DNA from: an uncultured Clostridia bacterium
GTDB taxonomy: Bacteria; Bacillota; Clostridia; Oscillospirales; Acutalibacteraceae
DNA: 61,188 nt
Direction: 5' to 3'
Assembly (NCBI GenBank): GCA_944384995.1
Contig: CALWVN010000010.1
Span: 1 to 61,188, forward strand
Every line of letters begins with the position of its first letter. Position 1 is the first letter of the stretch. Shown here one piece after another: positions 34,666 through 45,171 of the stretch. Position numbers and translations under genes: made by a program. The notes under the pieces are model-generated. The model saw nothing but the letters and a program-made list of their open reading frames with translations, was not told the origin of the DNA and did not search any database.

Positions 34666-36054
34666 TCATTCTCCTTGCATGGTTTCCGCAGCGTCTCCGT
34701 TTGCCGGGGCAAACGCCTGCTCCTGCTTGAGGTCGATGTTATAGATGAATTTCATAGAGACCGTCATGACCGCAAGCCCTGCGACGAGCAGCAGGATGTA
34801 CAATGTCTTGAACCCTGCGGAGGCTTCGTCGGTCTGCACGGGGGCGGATTCCACATAGCCGACCGCGCTCAAAGACAGCGCCACAACGGCGGAGCCGACG
34901 CCCTGCGCGAGATTGCGGAAGAAGGAATAGATCGCGTAAAGCGACCCTTCCTCGCGCACGCCCTTTTTGCGGTAGCTCATTTCAATGCAGTCGGCAACGA
35001 TCGCCCACACGATGATCTGGAACACGCAGCCGCCGATATTGACAAGCATCAGCCCGGCGATATACAGCACCATGCCTTTTGTGTCGGGCGTGATGGGCAG
35101 GAACAGCATCAGAATACCCGCAAGCATACTGCCTAAGCCCCCGAGGACGATGAACCGCTTTTTGCCGACCTTGCCGACGATCGTAGAGGCGAACGGCATG
35201 AGCGCCAGCAGCGGCACATAGGAGGCGATCATGGCAAAGGACGCCTTTTCCGCATCATGGAAATAAAATTGGAATACCAGGTTGTTGACCGAAGCGGAGG
35301 AATTGTGAAACGCCACGACGGCGAAGGTCGCGATAGTGATGGCGAGCAGCGCGCGGTTCGTGAAAAAGGACTTGATCGTGGAAAGGTAGCTGACCTTTTC
35401 TACGCGTTCCTCGCGCACAACGCGCTCCGTCACCATTTTGCGAAGCAGGATAAACACAAAAAAGGCTACCACGGAAAATACGACAGCCACGAGGAACATC
35501 CGGCTTTCCGAAAGCACATTGTTCACATACACGACCTGCGGAAGCAGCATGACAAGAACAGCTGCAATACCCGCACCGATGCTGCGGAAAGTGGAAAGCG
35601 AGGTGCGCTGCTTCGGGTCTTCGGTGATGACGGAGTGCAGCGAGCCGTACGGCACATTGACCATGGTGTAAGCGGTCGTGTATAAGCCATAGATCAAAAG
35701 GCACCAGATCGCCTTGCCGACCTGCGAGAGCTGCTGTACGGGTAAAAACAAAAGGATCGAAAAAGCCAGAAGCCCCACCGAGCCGATGGCGATCCACGGC
35801 ATGAACTTGCTTTTTTTACTGAGCCTGTGCCGATCTACCATGCCGCCGATGATAATATCGTTGACTGCATCCCAGATTTTCGATACCACAATGATCCATG
35901 CCCAATTCTTGGTCGTCAGCCCGATGCACTGTGTGTAAAACAGGAACATATACGACGAAATCAGCTGGAACGAAAGGTTGCAGCCGAGATCCCCCATGGC
36001 ATACCCGATCTTGTCGCGCGCGCCGAACGGGCGCAGCTTCTCTGCCGTTTGCAT
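34666..36054 (-). CDS. GPH-family sugar:cation symporter (MFS_2)
   Basis: A 462-residue transporter with about 12 membrane segments. The start DKIGYAMGDLGCNLSFQ and the loop WDAVNDIIIGGMVDRH are signatures of the glycoside-pentoside-hexuronide family. It brings in small glycosides with Na+ or H+. I chose ATG 36054 (AAAGGAG upstream); the longer frame to 36156 runs into the promoter region. It heads a two-gene operon with GH2. Confidence 0.9.
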   Translation of the reverse strand: MQTAEKLRPFGARDKIGYAMGDLGCNLSFQLISSYMFLFYTQCIGLTTKNWAWIIVVSKIWDAVNDIIIGGMVDRHRLSKKSKFMPWIAIGSVGLLAFSILLFLPVQQLSQVGKAIWCLLIYGLYTTAYTMVNVPYGSLHSVITEDPKQRTSLSTFRSIGAGIAAVLVMLLPQVVYVNNVLSESRMFLVAVVFSVVAFFVFILLRKMVTERVVREERVEKVSYLSTIKSFFTNRALLAITIATFAVVAFHNSSASVNNLVFQFYFHDAEKASFAMIASYVPLLALMPFASTIVGKVGKKRFIVLGGLGSMLAGILMLFLPITPDTKGMVLYIAGLMLVNIGGCVFQIIVWAIVADCIEMSYRKKGVREEGSLYAIYSFFRNLAQGVGSAVVALSLSAVGYVESAPVQTDEASAGFKTLYILLLVAGLAVMTVSMKFIYNIDLKQEQAFAPANGDAAETMQGE

Positions 36055-36207
36055 AGACAAAGCTCCTTTCCAAGCGATTTTGCAGATGTGCATATAATAG
36101 GAGTTTTCCCAAAAGATACACGTTCCGGCGTGCAGTGCGCAGAAAAATCTTCCCAATCTGCAAAATCAGCGGCGAATCTGAATGTCTTGTACAGAATATA
36201 TAATTTT

Positions 36208-36236
36208 ATATTACAAGAAGCGGGAAATAATGTCAA
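36208..36236 (-). promoter_or_regulatory. Promoter of the GPH-GH2 operon
   Basis: Reading leftwards, perfect TTGACA (36236-36231), 17-base spacer, TAATAT (36213-36208). About 150 bases of leader follow before the ATG. Confidence 0.6.
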
Positions 36237-36272
36237 GTATAACGTTTGCATAGATGACAAAAGTGCGAAAAA

Positions 36273-36290
36273 GCCGCCCGAAAGGGCGGC
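36273..36290 (-). terminator. Terminator downstream of the UvrA2-like gene
   Basis: GCCGCCC-gaaa-GGGCGGC; reading leftwards TTTTTCGC follows. A second, 10-bp perfect hairpin (36348-36376, GCGCGTCTGT arms) sits just after the gene and has no T run. With the promoter at 36208 these account for the gap 36055-36381. Confidence 0.7.
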
Positions 36291-36381
36291 ATAGAGAACG
36301 AACGGATTTTTATTGTAAAAGAGTCGGTAATATGCGAAAAGTCGTCAGCGCGTCTGTCTGCAACGTACAGACGCGCGTGTT

Positions 36382-38859
36382 TTACAGAAACCGCCCCGTC
36401 ACGCTTTCCGGCGTGCGGCGGATCTCTTCGGGCGTGCCGGCGGCAACAATGCGCCCGCCTGCCTCGCCGCCGCCCGGCCCCATGTCGATCAGGTAGTCCG
36501 CGCTGCGGATCACGTCGAGGTCATGCTCGATCACCACCACGGTGGCGCCGTGCTCGATCAAGGTTTGGAAGACCCCGAGCAGCGTCCGCACATCCAGCGG
36601 GTGGAGGCCGATGGTGGGCTCGTCAAACACAAACAGGGTATCCGACTGCCCCTTGCCCATCTCGCTGGCGAGCTTTAACCGCTGGGCTTCGCCGCCGGAA
36701 AGGCTCGGCGTCTCTTCCCCCAAGGTCAGATAACCAAGCCCCAGGTCCGCAAGCACCTGTAAGCGCTCTCGGACTAAGCGCATATCTTGGACCGCGTCAA
36801 GCGCCGTGTGTACGTCCATCGCCATGAGCTCGGGGAGCGTATACCGCTTGCCTGCCTTGCTTACCCAATGGATCTTCCCGGCGCCTGTGCCATAGCGCGT
36901 CCCGTGGCAGGACGGGCAGGGGATGTCCACATCCGGCAGGAATTGGACGTCCAGGCTGATCTCCCCGGTCCCGTCGCAGACCGGGCAGCGCAGACGGCCG
37001 GTGTTGTAGGAAAAATCCCCGGCCTTGTAACCAAGGGCTTTTGCCTCCGGCGTGCGCGCAAAGATCTTGCGCAGCTCGTCGTGGACATTGGCATAGGTCG
37101 CGACGGTAGAGCGCACGTTGATGCCGATCGGCGTCGCATCAATGAGCTTGACTTGGGCAATGCCTTCTGCGTCTACGGCGCGGACGTGCGCGGGCCGGGG
37201 AGTGCCGTTGATGCTTGCCTGTAGCCCCGGGATCAGGCTCTCTAAGATCAAGGTGGTCTTGCCGGAGCCGGATACGCCCGTCACGACGGTCAGCCGCCCT
37301 TTGGGGATGTCGACTTCCAGAGGCTTGACCGTATGGATGGCGTCGGTAGAAAGGTGCAGCCGTCCAAGCTCGAACAGCGTGTCCTTCGGGACGGTCGGGC
37401 GCAGACTTTCGCTTGGTTCCCCGGTCAGGAACGGACCGATCTTAGAAGCCGGATTTTGTATCAGCTGTTCGACCGTTCCCTCGGCGACCACGTTCCCGCC
37501 GCTTGCACCCGCGCCGGGTCCCATTTCCAAGATCCAATCGGCTTTCGAAAGGATTTGGGCGTCGTGGTCCACAAGGATCACCGAGTTGCCGTCCGCGACC
37601 AAGTCCTGCATAACGCCCGTAAGTCCCACGATGTTGGACGGATGCAGCCCGATGGAGGGCTCGTCGAGCACATATAAAACGCCGGTCGTGCGGTTGCGCA
37701 CTGCCCTTGCCAGCTGCATGCGCTGGCGTTCGCCGGTGGAAAGGGTGGAGGCGGCGCGGTCAAGCGCCAGATAGCCGAGCCCCAGATCCATCAGCCGCTT
37801 TGCCATGCCCTGAAATGCGTCGCAAATGCTCTGCGCCATCGGGACCATCTCCTGCGGGAGCGTTCCCGGTACGCCGGCGACCCAGTCCACAAGCGCTTCC
37901 AGCGTCATTTGGCAGGCGGCGTCCAGCGAGATCCCCCGCAGCAGCGGCGCGCGCGCCGCGTCACAAAGTCGTGAACCGCCGCAGTCCGGGCAGGTGTCCT
38001 GCTTCAAAAATCTTTCTACCCGTTTCATGCCTTTTTCGTCCTTGACCTTGGCAAGCGCGTTTTCCACGGTGTGCACGGCGGAAAAATAGGTGAAATCCAA
38101 TTCCGCCGCATCGTTGGAGCCTTTTGGATGGTAGAAAATATGTTTCTTTACCGCCGGCCCGTCGTAGACAATATGCTTTTCCTCTTCCGTAAGCTCCCGA
38201 AAGGGTACGTCGGTGCGCACGCCCATGGCGCGGCAGACGTCGGTCATCAGTGACCACATCAGCGTTTTCCACGGCATAACGGCGCCCTGATCGATGGTCA
38301 GGGAATCGTCCGGGACCAGCGTGGCGCGATCTACCGTACGCACGATCCCGGTCCCACCGCAGGTGCGGCAGGCACCCTGGCTGTTAAAGGCGAGCTCCTC
38401 CGCCGACGGGGGATAAAAGGTCGCCCCGCAGTCCGGGCAGGTCAGCGTCTGCCCGGCGGCGACGGCAAGCGTCGGGGGCAGGTAATGCCCGTTGGGGCAG
38501 CGGTGGCTTGCTAAGCGGGAATACATCAGCCGGAGGCTGTTGAGCAGTTCCGTGCCTGTGCCGAAGGTGCTGCGGATCCCCGGTACGCCCGGCCGCTGGT
38601 GCAGTGCAAGGGCTGCCGGCACATACAGCACCTCGTCCACCTGCGCCTTGGCGGCCTGTGTCATGCGGCGGCGCGTGTAGGTGGACAGTGCCTCCAGATA
38701 CCGGCGCGAGCCCTCGGCATACAAAACGCCCAAAGCCAGTGAGGATTTCCCGGAGCCGGATACCCCCGCAATGCCGACGATCTTTTGCAGCGGCACATCT
38801 ACATCAATGTTTTTTAAGTTATGGACCCGAGCGCCGCGGATCCCTATATGGTCGATCAT
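36382..38859 (-). CDS. UvrA-like ABC ATPase (UvrA2 type)
   Basis: An 825-residue double ABC ATPase. Walker A sites [11 protein letters not shown] (N-terminal) and [11 protein letters not shown] (middle), two signature motifs [13 protein letters not shown] and [13 protein letters not shown], Walker [11 protein letters not shown] and [10 protein letters not shown], and two zinc pairs (CPDC...CRTCGG and CPVC...CPSCHG). It is about 110 residues shorter than UvrA of the repair complex, as in UvrA2 proteins that lack the UvrB-binding domain and are linked to drug or DNA-intercalator tolerance. I chose ATG 38859 with AAAGGG upstream. It stands alone. Codon use seems more GC-biased than neighbours. 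Confidence 0.85.
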   Translation of the reverse strand: MIDHIGIRGARVHNLKNIDVDVPLQKIVGIAGVSGSGKSSLALGVLYAEGSRRYLEALSTYTRRRMTQAAKAQVDEVLYVPAALALHQRPGVPGIRSTFGTGTELLNSLRLMYSRLASHRCPNGHYLPPTLAVAAGQTLTCPDCGATFYPPSAEELAFNSQGACRTCGGTGIVRTVDRATLVPDDSLTIDQGAVMPWKTLMWSLMTDVCRAMGVRTDVPFRELTEEEKHIVYDGPAVKKHIFYHPKGSNDAAELDFTYFSAVHTVENALAKVKDEKGMKRVERFLKQDTCPDCGGSRLCDAARAPLLRGISLDAACQMTLEALVDWVAGVPGTLPQEMVPMAQSICDAFQGMAKRLMDLGLGYLALDRAASTLSTGERQRMQLARAVRNRTTGVLYVLDEPSIGLHPSNIVGLTGVMQDLVADGNSVILVDHDAQILSKADWILEMGPGAGASGGNVVAEGTVEQLIQNPASKIGPFLTGEPSESLRPTVPKDTLFELGRLHLSTDAIHTVKPLEVDIPKGRLTVVTGVSGSGKTTLILESLIPGLQASINGTPRPAHVRAVDAEGIAQVKLIDATPIGINVRSTVATYANVHDELRKIFARTPEAKALGYKAGDFSYNTGRLRCPVCDGTGEISLDVQFLPDVDIPCPSCHGTRYGTGAGKIHWVSKAGKRYTLPELMAMDVHTALDAVQDMRLVRERLQVLADLGLGYLTLGEETPSLSGGEAQRLKLASEMGKGQSDTLFVFDEPTIGLHPLDVRTLLGVFQTLIEHGATVVVIEHDLDVIRSADYLIDMGPGGGEAGGRIVAAGTPEEIRRTPESVTGRFL

Positions 38860-39018
38860 TTTTGTGTCCCTTTCGTTTTTGCACTTGGGGTTATTCGCTT
38901 TCGCTTTTCCCATTTGCCGAAAGCGCAGAACCCGCGCGCCGTGCTTATGCAGCCATTATAATCTTTCCGACCGCATTTTGCAAATTTATGAACCGGAAAG
39001 ACGCTCTTGCATAAAAAC

Positions 39019-39054
39019 AGCTTAGATCCCGAAGCGAACTTCGGGATCTAAGCT
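39019..39054. terminator. Terminator of the GH3-SGNH operon
   Basis: Perfect 16-bp stem (39019-39034 with 39039-39054) with a CGAA loop; reading leftwards GTTTTTATG follows. The strongest hairpin in the window. Confidence 0.85.
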
Positions 39055-39079
39055 GATAACGCCTTTTCTTAACAGACAA

Positions 39080-39820
39080 TCAAACCAGTTCGGCAATGAT
39101 CGCGTCGCGAACCGCGAGGTAGCCCGACACATTGGGATGCAGACCGTCATACGTATAGTCGTTTCTGAGATTTCCGTTTTCATCGGCAAGGAGAGCCGTT
39201 ACATCCAGAAAGCGGACGTTTTCCTCCGCTGCCACTGCGGCCAGTTTTTCGTTAAGGGCTTTAACGGTTGCGCTGTCGCGCCCGTTAAGTTGATAGTTCT
39301 CATACAGCGATTCGCGCTCGCCGCTTGTCGGATAGACTGCTTGAAGCACAATGTTGGTTCCCGGAGATTTCTCTTGAATCAGCTGTATCATCGCGCGAAT
39401 ATTATCGGCAATCTGTTCCTGCGGAACACCTACGCTCAGGTCGTTGACCCCCATAAGCATAACGACATTGCGCGGCTTCAGAGCAATAACGCTGTCCTCG
39501 ACGCGCTCCAGCATATGATCGGTCGTTTCCGCGCTGATTCCGCGGTTGATGACGGGAGAACCGGAGCTTTTGCTGTATTCGGCATAAATATCCTCAACAC
39601 TGCACAGCTCCGTTATGGAATCGCCGAAGAACACCGTTGCATTCTCAGGCGCATATTCGGCGAGCTGCGCATAGTGCGCTGCCTTGCGGGAGATATCGTT
39701 CGGCCCCATTTCCGAAACGAAACGGAGGACAACAGCGGCGACGATCACCAAAAGGATAACGATAACCGTCGGCAGCGCCGCGCCGATCAGCCCGTATTTC
39801 CATTTTTGACCTTTTGTCAT
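39080..39820 (-). CDS. Membrane-anchored SGNH/GDSL hydrolase
   Basis: A 246-residue protein. A TM anchor (residues ~10-33) precedes an SGNH domain with FFGDSITE (catalytic Ser), GVNDLS (Asn block) and DGLHPN (Asp-His). Such enzymes remove acetyl or other acyl groups from carbohydrates. The position at the end of a glycosidase operon fits deacylation of glycans at the cell surface. ATG 39820 is chosen over TTG 39847, which lacks a ribosome site. A gap of 140 bases separates it from the MBL gene, so it may also be transcribed alone. Confidence 0.85.
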   Translation of the reverse strand: MTKGQKWKYGLIGAALPTVIVILLVIVAAVVLRFVSEMGPNDISRKAAHYAQLAEYAPENATVFFGDSITELCSVEDIYAEYSKSSGSPVINRGISAETTDHMLERVEDSVIALKPRNVVMLMGVNDLSVGVPQEQIADNIRAMIQLIQEKSPGTNIVLQAVYPTSGERESLYENYQLNGRDSATVKALNEKLAAVAAEENVRFLDVTALLADENGNLRNDYTYDGLHPNVSGYLAVRDAIIAELV

Positions 39821-39960
39821 ATTGTCACATATCCTTTCCGACTGCAAATTATTTTACATGTTTTTTCTGCCCGACCGTGCAGGGCAGAATATAAATTCGG
39901 CCGTTTGCAAGTATGCTTCCGAAATTTTAAGATGAATAAGGTGAGACAGAACGAGCTTTA

Positions 39961-40746
39961 TTATTTGATTTTCCCTTTCCTGACCACCATCCCTGCCGAT
40001 GCATTTTTCGTATAGAAAAGAGGCAGCCATCTGAACCGGTCGATTCGTTTGATGTCTGCCGTGCCGGCAAGCAGTTTTTCGCAGAGCATACGCATATCCG
40101 TAAAGGTCTGTATGCTCAGCGGTTCGGGCGGCATTCCCTCAGGTTCGCTGTGCCCTCGGTAAAAAGAATAGCTTTTGTACGGCGAAAGCGCTTGTTCCGC
40201 GTTTTCAAGATTTTGTTTATACGTGCTCACATCCGTACAATACGGCAGAAAAAGCCACATCGAAAGTCCCGCCGCATCTCCGCACAAAACGGCTCGATGG
40301 CGGCTGTCAATAAATAGAACCGACCCGCGTGTATGGCCTGAAACGCGCAGACATTTGACGGCAAATCCGCCCAAATCGATTTCGGAATCGTCATAAAGCG
40401 GCACAAATTTATCTGCATGAAATCTTTTGGGTTTTACTTTAAAAAGAGGAAAGGAAAGCTGCATAATCTTACCGAGTCCATTTTTCCAATCCGCGATATC
40501 CATTTCATGCACATGCACCTTGTCAAACTCGTCGCAGCGGTACATATGATCCAAATGCATATGCGTCAGAGCCAAAATAACAGGCTTATCGGTAAGCGTC
40601 CGGATGATCGGCACAATAGGCTCGTCGTCCATGGCGGTATCCACGAGCAGCGTTTTTCTTTCTCCTTGAATTAGATAGGCCGTGTTCCCTCTGTGATCCA
40701 TGATCTTCCAAAACCCGTCGGACAGTTCCTTGATACGATAACCCAT
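39961..40746 (-). CDS. MBL-fold metallo-hydrolase
   Basis: A 261-residue metallo-beta-lactamase-fold hydrolase with the full motif THMHLDHMYRCD, VSGHTRGSVLFID and a later Asp (CGDAAGL) and His (YRGHSEPEG). It binds two metal ions. The substrate is not recognisable; MBL proteins in sugar loci may be lactonases or phosphodiesterases. It starts nine bases after the esterase gene. Confidence 0.85.
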   Translation of the reverse strand: MGYRIKELSDGFWKIMDHRGNTAYLIQGERKTLLVDTAMDDEPIVPIIRTLTDKPVILALTHMHLDHMYRCDEFDKVHVHEMDIADWKNGLGKIMQLSFPLFKVKPKRFHADKFVPLYDDSEIDLGGFAVKCLRVSGHTRGSVLFIDSRHRAVLCGDAAGLSMWLFLPYCTDVSTYKQNLENAEQALSPYKSYSFYRGHSEPEGMPPEPLSIQTFTDMRMLCEKLLAGTADIKRIDRFRWLPLFYTKNASAGMVVRKGKIK

Positions 40747-40755
40747 TTCAACCTC

Positions 40756-41751
40756 TCACATAGTATCGGACAGAAATTTGAGCGTGTCTTCCAAACAGTC
40801 CAGCGCGTTTTTCTGCGTCAGATCCATTTGATATTCGTGATGGACATCGCCGTATTTTTCTTTGTCGAAATACCGTTCCGAAACAGGTACGCCGAGCGCG
40901 CGCAGCTTTTTACCGAGCTCAATGCCGTGCGATTCAAAAGAAAAAGTGTTTCCGTCGGTTATGTAGGAGGAAACGTAATCTTTTGTCACGAAATCCGAGA
41001 TCGTAAGCGTATCAACCAAATCAGATTTTCGCCAATTTTTCTGCCCGAGATAGCTCCAGCCGATCCTGCCGATGATCAGTTTCAGCGCCTTATTCTCGAT
41101 GGAGAACATTTTCTGAAGATTATACGGTCCGCAATAAAGCAGAGCGCATTTGAGAGCGCCTTTTTCAAGCGGCGAGCCGGTGCCGAGCCTTTTTGAGAAA
41201 TCGGGGTTCGTGTGAAGCAGAGCAAACTGCGCCGCCATATGTGCACCTGCAGAATCTCCGGCTATCGCAACGCGGGACATATCGATCTTTCCGGTTGTCT
41301 GCGCGATCTTTCCGACTTCGCGCAGTGCTTCGACGATCTGTATCAGCTGTGCCGGATATGCCGCCTCCGGCGCCCATTCGTAATTCATGACGGCCACGGC
41401 ATAGCCCTTTTCGGCGAGTGTTACGCCCCAGCTTTCTATTCCGCTTTTATCACCTGCGACAAAAGCGCCGCCGTGGACCCAAAGAATAAGCGGAAAACGG
41501 CCGTTTCTTTTAGGAAGATATAGATCAAACCGGTTCTTTCCGTGAGCCGACGGATAAACCAAGTCCTTTTTGATGTCTAATTCCTCTTTTAGGCGTTCGC
41601 CGCCTACGGGATATTTGATCGGCCCGTCCATGCCCTTGCGAAGACGTTTGACCACAGGCATGGGCGAAGATACAAAATAAATCATAAACGCCGCAGCGAA
41701 CAGAACGATAACGAGCAAAATCAGCAGAAGTATGATCCAAATTGTCGGCAT
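40756..41751 (-). CDS. Membrane-anchored alpha/beta hydrolase (esterase, BD-FAE/HSL-like)
   Basis: A 331-residue protein. The N terminus (MPTIWIILLLILLVIVLFAAAFM) is a TM anchor. The catalytic domain shows the oxyanion block HGGAFVAGD and the nucleophile GDSAGAHMA (Ser). The acid and histidine are expected in the C-terminal third (DGNTFSFESHG; DVHHEYQMD). It could remove acyl or feruloyl groups from polysaccharides. The start at 41751 is preferred over a TTG at 41781; evidence is moderate. Confidence 0.85.
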   Translation of the reverse strand: MPTIWIILLLILLVIVLFAAAFMIYFVSSPMPVVKRLRKGMDGPIKYPVGGERLKEELDIKKDLVYPSAHGKNRFDLYLPKRNGRFPLILWVHGGAFVAGDKSGIESWGVTLAEKGYAVAVMNYEWAPEAAYPAQLIQIVEALREVGKIAQTTGKIDMSRVAIAGDSAGAHMAAQFALLHTNPDFSKRLGTGSPLEKGALKCALLYCGPYNLQKMFSIENKALKLIIGRIGWSYLGQKNWRKSDLVDTLTISDFVTKDYVSSYITDGNTFSFESHGIELGKKLRALGVPVSERYFDKEKYGDVHHEYQMDLTQKNALDCLEDTLKFLSDTM

Positions 41752-41810
41752 GTTAGCATCCGTCCTCACAAAAATTTTCAAACGAAAAGGAAAAGGTATA
41801 GCACATAGGG

Positions 41811-43202
41811 CTACGAATATCTGCCGTTGAAGATCTTTTCAGCCTCTTCACGGGACATCTTGCCCTCGTTCACATCCGCCATGATCTGTACATCCTTGTC
41901 GCGCAGCTTATACTTGAACAGGAAGGGAAGCCCCAAAAGCTGCCCGACAACCGGGAACCAGCACATGCCCGCGAAAAGCCCGGACTGCTGCGCGGTATTC
42001 ATCATCGCGCCCGATTCGCTGTCGTATCCGATGAGGATAAGCAGCAGCCCCGCCATAGCCGTAGCAACAGAACCGCAGAATTTGTTTGTAAATGTCTGCA
42101 TGGCGAAGGTGATGCCCTCTTTGCGTATACCCGTTTTATAGCAGCCGTATTCAACGCAGTCGGCGGGGATCGCGCTCATCAATATGCTCGGGATGATCGC
42201 CGCATCAAGCGCGCAGACGAGAAGCGCTACCATGAGCCATTTGTTTGCATACCCGACGAAATACAGTGTGACATAGGAAACGATAACAAGGATCATACAC
42301 GTTCTGTAAATGCTGATTTTGTTAAAACGCTTCATAAGAACAGGCGCCATCAAATACAGCACGGCGGAAAACGGGATGGCGACAAGCATGATCGTAGCTT
42401 CAAACTCGATATCGTTGAGGCAATGCTTTGTGAAATATGTAAGCACGGAGATAAACATGCTGCCCGAGATCAGGCGATAGATAATAAAATAACGCAGGTA
42501 CTTATTGCCTTTCAAATATGTCCACATATCCTTAAGAGAGGAATGTTCTTCCTCGGTAACAGACGGCTTGTGGCGTTCCTTAGCAAGATGGACAATCGGT
42601 CTCATAAAGAGCAGGGCGGCAACACTGATGGAAATCGCCGTATAAAGAAAGCCGAAACGATTGAATATCTTGACGAGGAACAGCGAGGTCAGCGCCGTGG
42701 CGAGCGCCCCGCCGATGCCTGCGATCGTATAAATGTTTCCGCGCTCACGGATATTGTTCGTCATCGTCGTAACGATGGAAAAGATCGGGACATCGCACAT
42801 CGTATACAAAAGATCCCAGATCAGGTATGCCGCGACAGCCCATGTCGCCTTTAAAGCCTGCGGTGCGCTTCCGGGAATGGAGAAGAGCAGAATCGTTCCG
42901 ACGGGCAAAATGAGAGTTGTGATATTAAGCCACGGCTTGAACCGGTTTCCGCTTTTGAACCGCGCCTTGTCCACGATAACGCCGAACAGGGTGTCGTTGA
43001 CAGCGTCCCAAACCTTGCTTGCGGTAAGAAGCACCGTTACGATTACGGTCGAAATATGGACATAGTCGGTCAGATAAATCATCAGATAGCGCGAGATCAT
43101 GCTGTAAATAAAGCCCTGCCCAAGGAAAAATATCCCGTAAGCTATACGCTCGCTGCGCTTTGTCTGATTCGGCTGTTTTAAAATTTTGTCTTTCATTTTC
43201 AT
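41811..43202 (-). CDS. GPH-family sugar:cation symporter
   Basis: A 463-residue transporter with ~12 membrane segments. RIAYGIFFLGQGFIYSMIS and SKVWDAVNDTLFGVIVDK are the GPH signatures. It is the only transporter of the GH3-GH39-GH20 operon and presumably imports their substrate. GGAAAGG precedes three closely spaced ATG codons (43208, 43202 and 43196); 43202 has the best spacing. Confidence 0.88.
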   Translation of the reverse strand: MKMKDKILKQPNQTKRSERIAYGIFFLGQGFIYSMISRYLMIYLTDYVHISTVIVTVLLTASKVWDAVNDTLFGVIVDKARFKSGNRFKPWLNITTLILPVGTILLFSIPGSAPQALKATWAVAAYLIWDLLYTMCDVPIFSIVTTMTNNIRERGNIYTIAGIGGALATALTSLFLVKIFNRFGFLYTAISISVAALLFMRPIVHLAKERHKPSVTEEEHSSLKDMWTYLKGNKYLRYFIIYRLISGSMFISVLTYFTKHCLNDIEFEATIMLVAIPFSAVLYLMAPVLMKRFNKISIYRTCMILVIVSYVTLYFVGYANKWLMVALLVCALDAAIIPSILMSAIPADCVEYGCYKTGIRKEGITFAMQTFTNKFCGSVATAMAGLLLILIGYDSESGAMMNTAQQSGLFAGMCWFPVVGQLLGLPFLFKYKLRDKDVQIMADVNEGKMSREEAEKIFNGRYS

Positions 43203-43308
43203 GCACATAGCCTTTCCGGCTGCTGATCATGATGCATTGCGCGTCCCGCCGCAGCCGTGCGGACGCAGCATGGTGGATGTCAGACGACGTAAAGAAATGC
43301 AAAGCCTG

Positions 43309-45162
43309 TCACGGCAGCTTTTCTCGGATCTTAATAAGCGGCTTGAGCCCCTGCTCGCAGCCGAATTCCTTGTTTCTTAAATTCCAAAGCCTTCGGTGCT
43401 GTGAAATGCATATGCCGAGCCTTTCCGAAAGCGCAGGGAAAGTTTCCCCGGTCAGCATCAAAAGGCGAATTTCGGTCAGGACAGATGCCATAAGAAGCCC
43501 GTTCTGGTATTCTTCGAGCGCCATGGCAGCGTCTTTGCTGCCCGGCTTGGCCGACGTCAGGCGGTCGGAAACCTCGCTGAGCGCATGAAGTATTGCCGCA
43601 CCGTTCGGCGCTCTTCGGTTCTCGTAGCTTTCCAGATAATACCGGGCGAAATCCTCCCGGGTAAAGAAGGTAATGCTTTTTGCGGCAAAGGCAAGCGATC
43701 TTTCGTATTCCCCGCGCGTTACCAAGCCGCTGTCCAAAACCGTCGATGCAAGCGTGCGGCAGGGCAGCAGGAATTCCTCAAGCTTATAATAATTTCCTGC
43801 GTCAAGCGCCGCAGTTCCCATAACACCGGCTTCATCCTTAAAGACGAACATGTCGAGCGCGCGGGCAAGCGCATTTTTGTCCGTTCCTTTGCTGTTCCAT
43901 GCATATGCCGCCGCAGTCAGAACGCCCGGCCAAGATACGGGCAGATACTGCAAATGCCCTTTGTCGCCCCAATCGGTTACGATGATCCCAAGCGCCGAAT
44001 ATTGATATGCCGCGTCTGCCGACGAACGTATGCAGGACAGCATATTGTCCGTCATGCCGGTGAACGACAGCCAGCTGTTCGTGCCGGGGCAAAGGCAGAA
44101 ATCGTGTGCGGAATCGGCTATGCGCCGAGCGCGCTTGTCATAAGGATGCTCTTTTTCATATCCCCAGTCAAGAAGAACGATGTCCCCGTCGAGCCTGTCC
44201 AAAGTGCCGTCTTGCTTTGCTGTGACGTCGCCCCACATCATCATTCTTTTGCCGCGGCTTTTGAGATAATCCTTCATGCGGTTGGCATAATCGGTATAAA
44301 ACCGGTATTTGTCCGCGCCCTTGTTTTTGCCAATGCACAATTCGAACGGTTCGTCAAGGCAGGCGTTCGCAAACGAGCTGTCAAAGCAGGGCAGGAGCTC
44401 TTCCCACAACCCTTTCACGAACTCGAAGCCGCGCGCGTCGACCGTGTCAAGCGTCGTCGGCGGGAACGTTAGCCCTGCAATACCGAAACCGTCCGGGCAC
44501 TCGGCAAAATCTTTGAATTGCTTGAAAGAAAGCCACCGTCCCATGTGCCCGAGCCCGTTCTGGCAGGGAACAAGATCGATGAAGCGTTCTTCACAGTATG
44601 CGTTCAGTTCACGGAATTCTTCAGGCGTTAAAGGGGTTTCGTTTTGCCAAAGCTCGCGGTAAGACGGATATGCGAAAGAAAGTCCCTCAATATACAATTC
44701 AAAATGATTCATTTTGAACATGGCTAATCTGTCGGCGATGCACTTAAGCGTCTTGAGCTTCGGCACTTTGCCCCGGCTTATATCCATCATGACGCCGCGG
44801 ATCTTCAGCCCCGGCGAATCCGCAATACGGCAGCATCGAATCGGTGAGTCTCGGCTCAAAAGCTGGCAGAGCGTGATAACGGCATAGAACGCTCCGGTCT
44901 TATCGCCGTATTCCGCTTCGATACCGCCTGAACGAACCGCGATGCGATAGCCTGCCGTGGGGAGTCCGTCGGCTTTTTTCATCATGATATCCCCGTCGCT
45001 TGCGCAGACGAAATCCAGCTCGGGGAAGAGAGAAACAGCGGTGCCGAACACATTTTTGATTTCATCCGGAATGTTGACGGCAAGGCGCCCGCAAAAGGAA
45101 TATTCGCCGTTTAACAGCTCCGTTTTTTCAGGCGCCGGAAAAACAAAAGGTTCGTTCACCAT
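43309..45162 (-). CDS. GH20-like beta-N-acetylhexosaminidase
   Basis: A 617-residue protein: an N-terminal GH20b-type domain (to ~115, ending YGDKTGAFYAVITLCQLL), then a TIM barrel starting RGVMMDISRGKVPK. The catalytic pair is D-E in ANACLDEPFEL near residue 267. The C-terminal ~200 residues are helical. It lacks a signal peptide. GH20 enzymes release GlcNAc or GalNAc by substrate-assisted catalysis. The gap of 9 bases to the GH39 gene shows co-transcription. Some distant GH20 relatives act on other N-acetyl sugars, so the exact target is open. Confidence 0.82.
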   Translation of the reverse strand: MVNEPFVFPAPEKTELLNGEYSFCGRLAVNIPDEIKNVFGTAVSLFPELDFVCASDGDIMMKKADGLPTAGYRIAVRSGGIEAEYGDKTGAFYAVITLCQLLSRDSPIRCCRIADSPGLKIRGVMMDISRGKVPKLKTLKCIADRLAMFKMNHFELYIEGLSFAYPSYRELWQNETPLTPEEFRELNAYCEERFIDLVPCQNGLGHMGRWLSFKQFKDFAECPDGFGIAGLTFPPTTLDTVDARGFEFVKGLWEELLPCFDSSFANACLDEPFELCIGKNKGADKYRFYTDYANRMKDYLKSRGKRMMMWGDVTAKQDGTLDRLDGDIVLLDWGYEKEHPYDKRARRIADSAHDFCLCPGTNSWLSFTGMTDNMLSCIRSSADAAYQYSALGIIVTDWGDKGHLQYLPVSWPGVLTAAAYAWNSKGTDKNALARALDMFVFKDEAGVMGTAALDAGNYYKLEEFLLPCRTLASTVLDSGLVTRGEYERSLAFAAKSITFFTREDFARYYLESYENRRAPNGAAILHALSEVSDRLTSAKPGSKDAAMALEEYQNGLLMASVLTEIRLLMLTGETFPALSERLGICISQHRRLWNLRNKEFGCEQGLKPLIKIREKLP

Positions 45163-45171
45163 ACTTCCCCC

